Assembly: GCF_030540835.1 (NCBI RefSeq)
Contig: NZ_JAUOEK010000172.1
Span: 1-64,000, forward strand
Source: Flavivirga aquimarina
Lineage (GTDB): Bacteria > Bacteroidota > Bacteroidia > Flavobacteriales > Flavobacteriaceae
DNA length: 64,000 nt
Direction: 5' to 3'
Within the stretch, counting starts at the first letter, position 1, and every line of letters starts with the position of its first letter. Below, piece after piece: positions 45,221-54,507 of the stretch. The position numbers were made by a program, and so were the translations under genes. Under the pieces are notes generated by a model. It was not told the origin of the DNA, ran no database searches, and saw only the letters and a list, made by a program, of their open reading frames with translations.

Positions 45221-45964
45221 ATGATTGAGATTAAACAATTATCTAAAAAATATAAAGGCGCAGATACATATTCAGTGTCCGATTTAGATTTGCGTATCTC
45301 TGAAAAAGACATTTTTGGATTGTTAGGCCCTAACGGAGCAGGGAAAACGACATTAATTTCGTTGTTGTGCTCGTTAATAAAACCAACTTCGGGTTCGTTT
45401 GTTATTAATGGCCTTACCTATAAGAAAAATAAAAATCAGTTAAAACAGCTCATAGGCATCGTGCCTCAAGAATATGCTTTGTATCCAACATTAACCGCTT
45501 TTGAAAACCTAAGGTATTTTGGAAGCATGTATGGTTTAAAAGGGAAGTCATTAGAGTTAAAAATCAAAGAAGCATTAGAAACGCTTGGACTATCGCAATT
45601 TTCGAATAAAAAAATAAATACTTTTTCTGGAGGAATGAAGCGTCGAATCAACTTAATAGCAAGTATTCTACACGACCCAAAAGTATTGTTTTTAGACGAA
45701 CCAACCGTTGGAGTCGATGTGCAATCTAAAAATGTTATTATAAATTATTTAAAAGAACTTAACGAAAAAGGAACCACAATAATCTATACATCACATCATC
45801 TAAATGAAGCAGAAACTTTCTGTACTAAAGTTGCTATAATAGATCATGGAAAAATAATAATAGAAGGAGATCCCGAAAATTTAATTACTAAGCAGAAAAA
45901 TGCTAATAATCTGGAAGATGTATTTTTAGCTCTAACCGGACATGCTTTAAGAGATCATGCATAA
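45221..45964 (+). CDS. ABC transporter ATP-binding protein
   Basis: This 247-residue nucleotide-binding subunit has Walker A GPNGAGKTT, a Q-loop in IGIVPQEYALYP, the signature FSGGMKRR, Walker B VLFLDEPTVGVD and a switch histidine in TSHHL. It has the form of an ABC-2 exporter ATPase. It overlaps the permease gene by 8 bases and follows the BtrH-like gene by 8 bases. It probably powers export of a pigment intermediate or lipid. Confidence 0.92.
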   Translation: MIEIKQLSKKYKGADTYSVSDLDLRISEKDIFGLLGPNGAGKTTLISLLCSLIKPTSGSFVINGLTYKKNKNQLKQLIGIVPQEYALYPTLTAFENLRYFGSMYGLKGKSLELKIKEALETLGLSQFSNKKINTFSGGMKRRINLIASILHDPKVLFLDEPTVGVDVQSKNVIINYLKELNEKGTTIIYTSHHLNEAETFCTKVAIIDHGKIIIEGDPENLITKQKNANNLEDVFLALTGHALRDHA

Positions 45965-47222
45965 ACTACTGGCATCTACATATAAAGAGTTTATATTGCT
46001 CACCAGAGATATTGGTGGTATCGCCATATTATTTATCATGCCTTTAGTGTTAATAGTAACTATAACCATAATTCAGGATAGTACATTTAAAAGTGTAAGT
46101 GAAACTAAAATACCCATACTTTTAGTGGATAATGATAAAGGGTCTGTTTCTGAAACAATTGCTAAAGGACTAGAAGGCTCTAATGTTTTCGAAGTTGTTG
46201 AAATTGATATAGAAGAAGACGCCAAGAATTTGGTTTTTAAAGGCAAAAACCAATTAGCGATCATAATTCCCGAAAATTTATCTTCAGATCTGGAAAAAAA
46301 AATCAACCAAAATGTTGAAGGTATTTTAAGTGAATTTGGTTTAGAAGAAGAAAAAAATCAACCAAAAGAAACATTCACTAAAAAAGAAGTCAAGTTATAT
46401 TTTGACCCAGCAACACAGTTCTCTTTTAAAAACTCGGTGAAAAATGAAGTAGATAAAATGATTTCTAAAATAGAAACCCAATCTATCTACAACGCATTTC
46501 AAAAGCAGTTAACAGATGATCCAACAGAAGCTATTTTCGAAACAGAAAACTTTATAAGTTTTAAAGAAATATTACCTAAAAACAAAGACGAAAACATTAT
46601 ACCAAATTCTGTTCAACATAACGTTCCAGCCTGGACACTTTTTGCCATTTTCTTTATTATTGTGCCATTATCCATAAATATTGTAAAAGAAAAAAATCAA
46701 GGTACTTTTGTGAGATTAAGAACAAATCCGGTATCATATTTAACCGTTCTTGGTGGAAAAACAGTAATTTATTTAGCAGTTTGTTTGATTCAATTTATGT
46801 TAATGTTACTTGTTGGAATTTATTTATTTCCGGCTATAGGATTACCAACATTAAATGTATCAAATAAATTACCTCTTTTATTTATAGTTGCCATCTTTGC
46901 AGGTTTAGCAGCTATTGGGTTAGGTTTGCTTTTGGGAACTATAGCTAAGACTCAAGAACAATCTGCTCCATTTGGAGCCACTTTTGTAGTTATTTTAGCA
47001 GCCATGGGAGGAGTTTGGGTTCCTGTATTTGTAATGCCTGAATTTATGCAGACATTGTCTAAAATATCACCTATGAATTGGGGACTAAATGCGTTTTATG
47101 ATGTTTTCTTAAGAAATTCCAGTCTGTTGGAGATAGTTCCGGAAATAACATTGTTATTTTTGTTTTTTATCACCACAACAATAATTGCCATAATTTATAA
47201 TGAGAAGAAAAGCGCAGTATAA
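45957..47222 (+). CDS. ABC-2 type transporter permease
   Basis: This 421-residue permease has one transmembrane helix near residues 18-40, a large extracytoplasmic domain (about 41-210) and five to six helices at the C-terminus (from PAWTLFAIFFIIVPLS to the end). This is the layout of DrrB/YhhJ-like ABC-2 permeases. It overlaps its ATPase gene and the downstream thioesterase gene, so expression is coupled. The substrate is unknown; pigment export is inferred from context. Confidence 0.9.
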   Translation: MHKLLASTYKEFILLTRDIGGIAILFIMPLVLIVTITIIQDSTFKSVSETKIPILLVDNDKGSVSETIAKGLEGSNVFEVVEIDIEEDAKNLVFKGKNQLAIIIPENLSSDLEKKINQNVEGILSEFGLEEEKNQPKETFTKKEVKLYFDPATQFSFKNSVKNEVDKMISKIETQSIYNAFQKQLTDDPTEAIFETENFISFKEILPKNKDENIIPNSVQHNVPAWTLFAIFFIIVPLSINIVKEKNQGTFVRLRTNPVSYLTVLGGKTVIYLAVCLIQFMLMLLVGIYLFPAIGLPTLNVSNKLPLLFIVAIFAGLAAIGLGLLLGTIAKTQEQSAPFGATFVVILAAMGGVWVPVFVMPEFMQTLSKISPMNWGLNAFYDVFLRNSSLLEIVPEITLLFLFFITTTIIAIIYNEKKSAV

Positions 47223-47655
47223 AAATAATAAAGAAATTAGCTTTACAAGTAAAGTAAGGGTTCGGTTTGTAGAAACAGACCCGTTAGGAATTGTTTGGCA
47301 TGGCAATTATATACAATACTTTGAGGATGGTAGAGAAGCTTTTGGCAGGCATCATGGTATATCATATTTAAATCAAAAAGAATTTGGTTATGCAACTCCA
47401 ATTGTAAAATCAAGTAGCGATCACAAATTACCTTTGCGTTATGGAGATGTTGCCACTATAAAAACAATATATGTTGATAGCAATGCAGCAAAAATGGTTT
47501 TTAGATATGAAATTTTTAATCAAGAGAATCAGCTTGTTTGCACAGGAGAAACAGTTCAGGTTTTTGTAGACCATATAGGTCAAGGAGAGTTATCTCTAAC
47601 AATCCCAGAGTTTTTTATGAAATGGAAGAAAAAAGTTGGCCTTTTAGATGACTGA
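47200..47655 (+). CDS. Acyl-CoA/ACP thioesterase (4HBT hotdog family)
   Basis: This 151-residue hotdog thioesterase carries the 4-hydroxybenzoyl-CoA thioesterase signature VRFVETDPLGIVWHGNYIQYFEDGRE, with catalytic D27. It would hydrolyse or edit acyl thioesters during aryl polyene synthesis. The start overlaps the permease gene by 23 bases and the stop overlaps the next ketosynthase gene by 8. Confidence 0.88.
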   Translation: MRRKAQYKNNKEISFTSKVRVRFVETDPLGIVWHGNYIQYFEDGREAFGRHHGISYLNQKEFGYATPIVKSSSDHKLPLRYGDVATIKTIYVDSNAAKMVFRYEIFNQENQLVCTGETVQVFVDHIGQGELSLTIPEFFMKWKKKVGLLDD

Positions 47656-48796
47656 AGTTTACCTCTCATATAATAATATAATCTCATCATTGGGTTTTAA
47701 CAGTGAAACTGTTGTGGGCAATATCCATAACGAAGTTTCAGGGTTGCAATTAATAGATGATAAGAACCTATTGCCGCAACCTTTTTATTCATCAATAATA
47801 AATACAAAAACATTAAAAGAAAGCTTTCAGGCTTTAAAAGATAAAGACGATTATACACGCTTAGAGCAGATGATGATAACATCTTTAAACAAGGTTATTC
47901 AATCTTCTGGGATTCCTTTAGCAGAAAATGTTGGTTTAATAATTTCGACAACAAAAGGTAATATTGATGTTTTAGATAAAAACAGTGAATTCCCTAAAGA
48001 ACGTGCTTATTTAAGTGTTTTAGGAAAAAAAATAAAAGACTTTTTTAAATTTAAAAACGATGCTATTGTTGTTTCTAATGCATGTGTATCGGGTGTTTTA
48101 GCCGTTTCTATTGCAAAACGTTATATCAATCAGGGCATTTACGATCATGTATTTATTGTAAGTGGAGATATAGTTACAGAATTTATTTTGTCCGGATTCA
48201 ATTCGTTTCAAGCACTAAGCGACGCACCCTGTAAACCTTACTGCAAGAATCGTTCTGGAATTAACATTGGTGAAGTTGCTGCAAGTATATTAGTAACGAA
48301 TAACAAAAAAAGTCTGGCAAAAGAAGCTGTTACTGTTTTAGGTGAAGGTTCTTGTAACGATGCCAACCATATTTCCGGGCCTTCCAGAACAGGAGAAGGC
48401 TTATTTAGAAGCATAACATCTGCTGTAAAAGAAGCTAATATTCCGTACGAGCGTATCGATTATATTTCTGCGCATGGCACAGCAACGCAGTATAATGACG
48501 AAATGGAAGCCATTGCATTTAATAGGTTAGGTTTACAAGATGTGCCTATAAACAGTTTAAAAGGTTATTTTGGACACACATTAGGAGCTTCAGGCTTGTT
48601 AGAAACCATAATAGGCATGCATTCTCTCTATAATAATATGTTATATACGTCTTTAGGTTTTGACGAATTAGGTGTTACACAACCTATTAATGTAATTAAA
48701 GAAGTAACACCAAAAAAAATGAATCTTTTCCTTAAAACGGCATCTGGTTTTGGGGGTAGTAATACCGCAATAATATTTAAAAAAGTAAAAAATTGA
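47648..48796 (+). CDS. Beta-ketoacyl synthase
   Basis: This 382-residue KS has the catalytic cysteine C146 in SNACVSGVLA, histidine in ISAHGTATQYND and histidine in KGYFGHTLGASGLLE, ending with GFGGSNTAIIF. All three catalytic residues are present, so it is likely active. It may start or extend the polyene. It overlaps the thioesterase gene by 8 bases. Confidence 0.87.
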   Translation: MTEVYLSYNNIISSLGFNSETVVGNIHNEVSGLQLIDDKNLLPQPFYSSIINTKTLKESFQALKDKDDYTRLEQMMITSLNKVIQSSGIPLAENVGLIISTTKGNIDVLDKNSEFPKERAYLSVLGKKIKDFFKFKNDAIVVSNACVSGVLAVSIAKRYINQGIYDHVFIVSGDIVTEFILSGFNSFQALSDAPCKPYCKNRSGINIGEVAASILVTNNKKSLAKEAVTVLGEGSCNDANHISGPSRTGEGLFRSITSAVKEANIPYERIDYISAHGTATQYNDEMEAIAFNRLGLQDVPINSLKGYFGHTLGASGLLETIIGMHSLYNNMLYTSLGFDELGVTQPINVIKEVTPKKMNLFLKTASGFGGSNTAIIFKKVKN

Positions 48797-48807
48797 TAAA
48801 ATCAACT

Positions 48808-49869
48808 ATGAAAGATACTACGATAAGAGCTATTGATGCGATTCAAGAAGCACAAAAAATCGCGTTTGCTCCATTTGTATTTCAGGCAACAGTTTCACTA
48901 AGAAAATTGGGTGTTTTTAGCCTGATTTTTGAAGCAAGAAGACAAGGAGGCATTACAATAGAAGACATTTCAAAAGAACTATCAATTAGTGCGTATGGCA
49001 TTGGTGTTTTATTAGAAATAGCCGAAAGTTCTAAAATTGTTAGTAAAGATGAAGCAGGTAGATATCAATTAACAACTACAGGCTATTTTTTAAATTATCA
49101 TGAAACTGTAAATGTTAATATAAACTTTACAAATGATGTTTGTTATAAAGGGCTATTTCATTTAAATGAGTCTATAAAAACTGGAAAACCAGAAGGTTTA
49201 AAAGAACTTGGTGATTGGCCTACAGTTTATGAAGGATTATCCCAACTAACTCCAGAAGTTCAAAAATCATGGTTCGAATTTGACCATCATTATTCCGATG
49301 CTATTTTTGATGATGCTTTAGAGATAGTTTTTGGAAATAACCCAAAGACGATATTTGATATTGGTGCGAATACAGGAAAATTTGCAATTAAATCATGTCA
49401 ATATAATAAAGACGTATCTATAAAAATAATTGATTTGCCCGGGCAATTAAAAAAGGCACTTGCTAATATTAAAAAAGAAGGCTTTGAAGAAAGAGTTTCC
49501 GGATATGAAATAGATTGGTTAAAAGACAATCCAGAAATCCCAAGTGGAGCAGATATTATATGGATGTGTCAATTTTTAGATTGTTTTTCTGAAGAAGAAA
49601 TCCTTAAGATCTTAAAAACCTGTGTTAAGTCTATGGACGATACGACCGAATTACGAATCATGGAAACTTTTACAGACAGACAGAAATTTGATAATGCTAA
49701 ATTTATTTTAGAAGCAACATCGCTTTACTTTACGGTATTAGCAAATGGAAACAGTAAAATGTATCCGGCAGAAGTGTTTTTAAAATTGATTGATAAAGCT
49801 GGACTCGTAATTAAAGAAGATATTAGTATTGGAGAATACCATACCATGCTAGTTTGCAAAAAAAAGTAA
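48808..49869 (+). CDS. SAM-dependent methyltransferase
   Basis: I chose ATG 48808 rather than a TTG at 48793, giving 353 residues. An N-terminal winged-helix dimerisation region (VSLRKLGVFSLIFEARRQGGIT, about 30-100) precedes a class I methyltransferase domain with the SAM motif TIFDIGANTGKFAIK (about 186-200). The layout is that of plant-type O-methyltransferases. In flexirubin-like pigments it could methylate the aromatic ring or a phenol; the exact target is not predictable. Confidence 0.85.
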   Translation: MKDTTIRAIDAIQEAQKIAFAPFVFQATVSLRKLGVFSLIFEARRQGGITIEDISKELSISAYGIGVLLEIAESSKIVSKDEAGRYQLTTTGYFLNYHETVNVNINFTNDVCYKGLFHLNESIKTGKPEGLKELGDWPTVYEGLSQLTPEVQKSWFEFDHHYSDAIFDDALEIVFGNNPKTIFDIGANTGKFAIKSCQYNKDVSIKIIDLPGQLKKALANIKKEGFEERVSGYEIDWLKDNPEIPSGADIIWMCQFLDCFSEEEILKILKTCVKSMDDTTELRIMETFTDRQKFDNAKFILEATSLYFTVLANGNSKMYPAEVFLKLIDKAGLVIKEDISIGEYHTMLVCKKK

Positions 49870-49875
49870 TTGACT

Positions 49876-50493
49876 ATGAGTTCTAAATATCATATAACCT
49901 CTTTTTGCAACATTAAAAATAATACGGTGTCTTTAAATGGTTCTGTAATTTATAATGATGAGAATAATGATTTTTTAGAATTTATAAAAGCAGCATATAA
50001 ATCTTTAGAAACAAATTACGCAAAGTTTTTTAAAATGGATGCCTTAAGCAAATTAGCATTTTTAGCGGCAGATGTTCTATTAAAAAATGAAAGCTTAAAC
50101 CAAGAAGAAGAAAATAATATAGCTATAGTATTCTCAAACAAAGCATCGAGCATAGATACCGACAGAAAACATCAAGAATCCATTCAAAATAAAGAAGACT
50201 ACTTTCCAAGTCCGGCGGTTTTTGTATATACATTGCCAAATATTTGTATTGGAGAAATTAGTATAAAACACAAACTGTTTTCTGAAAATAGTTTTTTTAT
50301 CTTTGACACTTTTAATCCGCAACATTTGTTAGACTATACAAATAGTTTATTGTCGGCAAATAAAGCAGAAAAAGTGCTTTGCGGTTGGGTTGAATTGGAT
50401 GGAGAAAATTATGAAGCATTTTTATATTTGGTAACCAATAATGGAACCATAACACATAACAAACAAAATATATTAAAATTATATAATACTTAA
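49876..50493 (+). CDS. Short ketosynthase-like protein without catalytic cysteine
   Basis: I chose ATG 49876. The 205-residue protein resembles part of a ketosynthase fold: MDALSKLAFLAADVLLKN, NIAIVFSNKASSIDTD and FPSPAVFVYTLPNICIGEISIKHKLFSENSFF parallel the region leading to the KS active site, but the cysteine nucleophile and both histidines are missing. It is conserved in style with proteins labelled 3-oxoacyl-ACP synthase in flexirubin clusters. It may be a structural or regulatory partner of a KS. It lies one base before the second ACP gene. Confidence 0.6.
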   Translation: MSSKYHITSFCNIKNNTVSLNGSVIYNDENNDFLEFIKAAYKSLETNYAKFFKMDALSKLAFLAADVLLKNESLNQEEENNIAIVFSNKASSIDTDRKHQESIQNKEDYFPSPAVFVYTLPNICIGEISIKHKLFSENSFFIFDTFNPQHLLDYTNSLLSANKAEKVLCGWVELDGENYEAFLYLVTNNGTITHNKQNILKLYNT

Positions 50494-50494
50494 T

Positions 50495-50752
50495 ATGGAT
50501 ACTTTAAAACAAGAGCTGAAAGAAAATATCGTAGAGCAATTAAACCTTGAAGATATAAGCGTAGATGATATTGATGATAATGATATACTATTTGGAGAAG
50601 GGTTGGGTTTAGACTCAATAGATGCATTAGAACTCATTGTTATGCTAGATAAAAACTATGGTATTAAATTAACAGATCCAAAAGAAGGTCGTGCTATTTT
50701 TGAGTCTATTAATGTCATGGCTAAATACATTAGTGAGAATAGAACAAAGTAA
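50495..50752 (+). CDS. Acyl carrier protein
   Basis: This 85-residue acidic carrier has the site GLGLDSIDALELIVML with S41 as the phosphopantetheine attachment residue. It starts one base after the KS-like fragment gene and is followed by a 111-base gap before the KS/CLF pair. This is the second ACP in the cluster. Confidence 0.92.
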   Translation: MDTLKQELKENIVEQLNLEDISVDDIDDNDILFGEGLGLDSIDALELIVMLDKNYGIKLTDPKEGRAIFESINVMAKYISENRTK

Positions 50753-50770
50753 ACTGTTTGCCTTTCTTGC

Positions 50771-50793
50771 AGCATGTGCTGAACTTGTTTCAG
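50771..50793. repeat. Small palindromes in the operon gap
   Basis: AGCATGTGCT (50771-50780) and CTGAA-CTTGT-TTCAG (50779-50793) form short stems. Similar GCTGAACTTGTTTCAGC sequences are common dispersed elements in flavobacteria. They sit beside the REP-like palindrome at 50834. Confidence 0.5.
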
Positions 50794-50833
50794 TAAGACA
50801 TAAATCTTTTTTTAAATTAGAACTAAAACGATG

Positions 50834-50857
50834 AAATTCCTGCGAAAGCAGGAATTT
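50834..50857. repeat. REP-like palindrome AAATTCCTGC-GAAA-GCAGGAATTT
   Basis: A perfect 10-bp stem is closed by a GAAA tetraloop, same family as 3791-3810 and 31919-31936. It ends six bases before the ketosynthase ATG at 50864 and creates a false in-frame ATG at 50831. Confidence 0.8.
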
Positions 50858-50863
50858 AAAAAT

Positions 50864-52066
50864 ATGAGTAAAGGCGTAGCTATTACCGGAATGGGAATTA
50901 TTTCTTCCATTGGAAACAATGTAGATGAAAATTACAAGTCTCTTATAGGAGGTAAAACCGGTATAACAAGAATTTCAAAAATCAAAACCGTTCATAAAGA
51001 TGATATTATGGTTGGTGAAATTGCTTTTACAAATCAAGAATTAGAACAACAACTTGGTTTAAGCCCGGATAATAATTATTCACGTACGGCATTATTAGGA
51101 GTTATAGCAGCAAAACAAGCTATTGAAGAAGCAGGGATTTCCAATATAAATACCTATAAAACGGGGTTAATATCTGCAACAAGTGTTGGAGGTATGGATA
51201 AGACCGAAGCTTATTATTATGATTATTTAGAAGACAAGGCAGCCCAAAAGTATATAGAAGGGCATCATGCAGGAGATTCTACCCAAAAAATCGCAGAAGA
51301 GTTAGGTATAGATCAGAGTTTAGTAACTACAATAAGTACAGCTTGTTCTTCTGCTGCAAATGCGATTATGTTTGGAGCCAGATTAATAAAATCTGGACAG
51401 TTGGATAGAGTTATTGTTGGAGGATCAGATTGCTTGTCAAAATTCACTATTAATGGATTTAAAACCTTAATGATTTTATCGGATACCTACAACACACCGT
51501 TTGATGAAAACAGAAAGGGGCTAAATTTAGGTGAAGCAGCAGCCTTTTTAGTATTAGAATCTGATAAGGTTGTGAAGGCAGAAAACAAAAAGGTTTTAGC
51601 CTATGTAAAAGGATATGGAAATGCCAATGATGCTTTTCATCAAACAGCATCATCAGAAAATGGAGATGGTGCGACACTAGCCATGCAAAAAGCACTAAAG
51701 GTCGCCGAATTATCTCCTGGCGATATCGATTATATCAATGCCCATGGTACAGCAACTGGAAATAATGATTTATCAGAAGGACGTGCCATTTTAAGAACAT
51801 TTGAAGAACATGTTCCAGATTTTAGCTCAACAAAAGCATACACAGGACATACCCTTGCTGCTGCTGGAGCTATAGAAGCTGTGTATTCTGTTTTGGCGCT
51901 ACAGAATAATGTGATTTACCCCAATTTGAATTTTAAAACCCAGATGAAAGAGTTTAGTATTACCCCGCAATTAGAACTTAAAGAAAAAGAATTGCAAACG
52001 GTATTATCAAACTCATTAGGGTTTGGAGGTAATTGTTCAACTGTTATTTTTTCAAAAAAACAATGA
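50864..52066 (+). CDS. Beta-ketoacyl-ACP synthase II (KS of a KS/CLF pair)
   Basis: I chose ATG 50864 (MSKGVAITGMG); the in-frame ATG at 50831 would only translate a palindromic repeat. The 400-residue enzyme has C161 in STACSSAANA, histidine in INAHGTATGNND and histidine in KAYTGHTLAAAGAIEA, with GFGGNCSTVIF at the end. It is a full FabF-type condensing enzyme. Its stop codon overlaps the start of the cysteine-less partner (ATGA), the usual arrangement for a KS/chain-length-factor heterodimer making polyenes. Confidence 0.9.
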   Translation: MSKGVAITGMGIISSIGNNVDENYKSLIGGKTGITRISKIKTVHKDDIMVGEIAFTNQELEQQLGLSPDNNYSRTALLGVIAAKQAIEEAGISNINTYKTGLISATSVGGMDKTEAYYYDYLEDKAAQKYIEGHHAGDSTQKIAEELGIDQSLVTTISTACSSAANAIMFGARLIKSGQLDRVIVGGSDCLSKFTINGFKTLMILSDTYNTPFDENRKGLNLGEAAAFLVLESDKVVKAENKKVLAYVKGYGNANDAFHQTASSENGDGATLAMQKALKVAELSPGDIDYINAHGTATGNNDLSEGRAILRTFEEHVPDFSSTKAYTGHTLAAAGAIEAVYSVLALQNNVIYPNLNFKTQMKEFSITPQLELKEKELQTVLSNSLGFGGNCSTVIFSKKQ

Positions 52067-53127
52067 GAGCCGTTTATATAAATAGTGTAGGTTCTATTTC
52101 ATCTCAAAAAACATTTGATAATTCACAGTTTTTAGATGAAATCGTTTCTTATGAAGACAATATCATTTTAGCCGTAGACCCAAACTACAAAGACTACATT
52201 GCTCCGGCAAATTCTCGTAGAATGGCAAAAGGGATTAAAATGGGGGTTGTAGCTTCTAAAATAGCTCTAAAAGAAGCTAATTTAGACAATGTAGATGCCA
52301 TCATTACAGGCACAGGAATGGGGTGCCTTAAGGACTCTAAGAAGTTTTTAAGTGCTATTATAGATAATGATGAGCAATTTTTAACACCAACATCTTTTAT
52401 ACAATCCACACACAATACCGTTGGAGGACAAATAGCTCTTGGTTTGAAATGTAAAGGTTATAATTTTACCTATGTACACGCAAGTGTTTCTTTTGAATCT
52501 GCAGTATTAGATGCCAAATTAATGTTAGAAAACAATGAAGCCAGTTCTGTTTTAGTTGGTGGAGTTGACGAAATTGAAGAATATACATGTACATTGCATA
52601 AGCTTATCAATCATATAAAAGAAGAAAAAGTAAACACTACAGATTTATTAGGTTCTAAAACAAAAGGAGCCGTTTTTAGCGAAGGTGCCAATTTTTTCGT
52701 ATTATCTAATATAAAACAAGATTCAAGCTACGCTCAAATTGTAGCAATAAGTACATACAATACAATAAAAAGCACAAATATTACTGATCTGGCTGGTACA
52801 TTCTTAAAAGAGAATGATTTAGATATTGAAGCCATAGACCTTTTAGTTTTAGGAAATAATGGAGATGTTACTTACGATAGTTTTTATAATGAATTAAGCT
52901 GTGGAGTATTTAATAAGACACAACAAGTTTATTATAAACATTTGTGTGGTGAGTTTAACACAGCATCATCATTTGGTGTTTGGTTGGCATCCAAAATTTT
53001 GAAAACTCAGAAGCTTCCGGAAGTAACTAAACTTAATGACATACGAGCTTCAAATTATAACACTATTTTACTTTACAATCAATATAGAGGAGAGAACCAT
53101 AGCTTCACCTTATTACGTAAATGCTAA
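52063..53127 (+). CDS. Chain-length-factor-like ketosynthase without catalytic cysteine
   Basis: I chose ATG 52063, overlapping the KS stop; an upstream ATG at 52033 is inside the KS. The 354-residue protein has the KS fold, but the nucleophile position reads HASVSFESA (S141 instead of Cys), the HGTxT motif is replaced by LGNNGDVTYD, and the last His region reads CGEFNTASSFG. These losses mark it as a CLF, like the ApeC partner of aryl polyene ketosynthases. It probably sets chain length with the preceding KS. Confidence 0.85.
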   Translation: MRAVYINSVGSISSQKTFDNSQFLDEIVSYEDNIILAVDPNYKDYIAPANSRRMAKGIKMGVVASKIALKEANLDNVDAIITGTGMGCLKDSKKFLSAIIDNDEQFLTPTSFIQSTHNTVGGQIALGLKCKGYNFTYVHASVSFESAVLDAKLMLENNEASSVLVGGVDEIEEYTCTLHKLINHIKEEKVNTTDLLGSKTKGAVFSEGANFFVLSNIKQDSSYAQIVAISTYNTIKSTNITDLAGTFLKENDLDIEAIDLLVLGNNGDVTYDSFYNELSCGVFNKTQQVYYKHLCGEFNTASSFGVWLASKILKTQKLPEVTKLNDIRASNYNTILLYNQYRGENHSFTLLRKC

Positions 53128-53897
53128 ATTATAAGTCGGTAAATATAATTACAATCATTGTTTTACTTGTTTTTCTGTTTACAAGCTACTTTTATAAACT
53201 GCCTTTGTGGTCTTTACTTATATTAGTATTTATTTGGTTATTAATTACAGCGGCAGGTTCCTTTTTTATAACGTGGAATTATCATCTTAAATCGCTTCAT
53301 TCCAACAAACAAATTAAAGAAAATCGAATCGCTATTACTTTTGATGATGGTCCACACCCGGAGTTTACACCCAAAGTATTAGAGCTTTTAAAAAAGTATA
53401 ATGCCAAAGCCACTTTTTTTTGTATTGGTAAACATATTGAAGCATATCCAAATGTGTTCAGCGATATTATAAAACAAGGGCATACAGTTGGCAATCATAC
53501 CTATACCCATGCGAATAATTTTGGTTTTTTTAAAACCAAAGAAGTCATTGATGAATTACAAAAAACCAATGCTATTGTAAAAAATATTGTAGGTTTTACA
53601 ATGCAATTATACCGACCAGCTTTTGGTGTGACAAACCCAAGAATAAAAAAAGCAATAAAACACACCGAATTGCAATCTATAGGTTGGAATATTCGCTCTT
53701 TAGATACGACTTCAAGAACATCAAAGACGGTATTTAACCGTGTCACAAAAGACCTTTCAAGAGGTGATGTTATTTTGCTTCACGATACGAGTTTAAAAAC
53801 AATTACAGTATTGGAACGGTTATTGCTATTTTTACAGAAACAAAATATGGAGTCTGTTACCATAGACTCTCTATTCAATATAAAAGCATATGCGTAA
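53121..53897 (+). CDS. Polysaccharide deacetylase family protein (NodB domain)
   Basis: This 258-residue protein has two N-terminal hydrophobic segments (about residues 5-50), followed by a NodB homology domain: AITFDDGPHPEFTPKVL with the paired aspartates, GNHTYTH with the two metal histidines, and RPAFGVTN. It probably acts outside the inner membrane as a metal-dependent carbohydrate esterase. Its place in a pigment cluster is common in this group but unexplained. It overlaps its neighbours by 7 and 8 bases. Confidence 0.88.
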   Translation: MLNYKSVNIITIIVLLVFLFTSYFYKLPLWSLLILVFIWLLITAAGSFFITWNYHLKSLHSNKQIKENRIAITFDDGPHPEFTPKVLELLKKYNAKATFFCIGKHIEAYPNVFSDIIKQGHTVGNHTYTHANNFGFFKTKEVIDELQKTNAIVKNIVGFTMQLYRPAFGVTNPRIKKAIKHTELQSIGWNIRSLDTTSRTSKTVFNRVTKDLSRGDVILLHDTSLKTITVLERLLLFLQKQNMESVTIDSLFNIKAYA

Positions 53898-54507
53898 TAT
53901 TTTTTATATTATATTTTTTATAGGTGTTGCATTACACGGGCAAACCAAGATGAACTCGGCAGAATCAGCCACCTTAAAAGCCAAAGTAAAAACGAAGGCG
54001 ACTACGATAAACACCTTATTAAGCGACTTTACACAATACAAGCATTTGGATTTTTTATCTAAAGATATTATTACTTCAGGTAAACTGGCATTTAAGTCTC
54101 CCAATATGATAAAATGGGAATATATCACCCCCTTTAAATATGTCGTTATATTTAAAAACGAAAAACTCTTTATTAATGATGAAGGTAAAAAAAGTAATAT
54201 AGATATAGGCTCAAATAAGATGTTTAAGCACTTAAATACTTTAATTATAAATAGTGTAAAAGGGGATATGTTTGACGAAAATGAATTTGATATTACATAC
54301 TATAAAGAAGGAGTAAATAGTAAAGTTTACTTTAGCCCAAAAGACGAAAGTTTTTCGAAATATATAAAAGCATTTCACATTACATTTAATGTAGAAGGTG
54401 ACGTTGTGGAATTAAAAATGGTAGAACAATCTGAGGATTATACTAGAATTGTTTTTAACAATCGAAAAATAAACACAGCCTTATCAGATGCGATATTTAA
54501 TCAGTAG
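53890..54507 (+). CDS. LolA-like outer membrane lipoprotein carrier
   Basis: This 205-residue periplasmic protein has a signal peptide (about 1-18, ending LHG) and a LolA-type body: STISxxDFTQYKHL-like start, SGKLAFKSPNMIKWEYITPFKYVVIFKNEKL and a long curved beta sheet. Such proteins carry lipophilic molecules across the periplasm. Here it likely escorts the pigment or a pigment-bearing lipid towards the outer membrane. It overlaps the deacetylase gene by 8 and the lipoprotein gene by 20 bases. Confidence 0.85.
   Translation: MRNIFYIIFFIGVALHGQTKMNSAESATLKAKVKTKATTINTLLSDFTQYKHLDFLSKDIITSGKLAFKSPNMIKWEYITPFKYVVIFKNEKLFINDEGKKSNIDIGSNKMFKHLNTLIINSVKGDMFDENEFDITYYKEGVNSKVYFSPKDESFSKYIKAFHITFNVEGDVVELKMVEQSEDYTRIVFNNRKINTALSDAIFNQ

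Noticed and set aside
50831-50863. Upstream ATG extending the ketosynthase by 11 residues
   Set aside because: The extension translates a REP-like palindrome; the next ATG gives the normal N-terminus MSKGVAITGMG.
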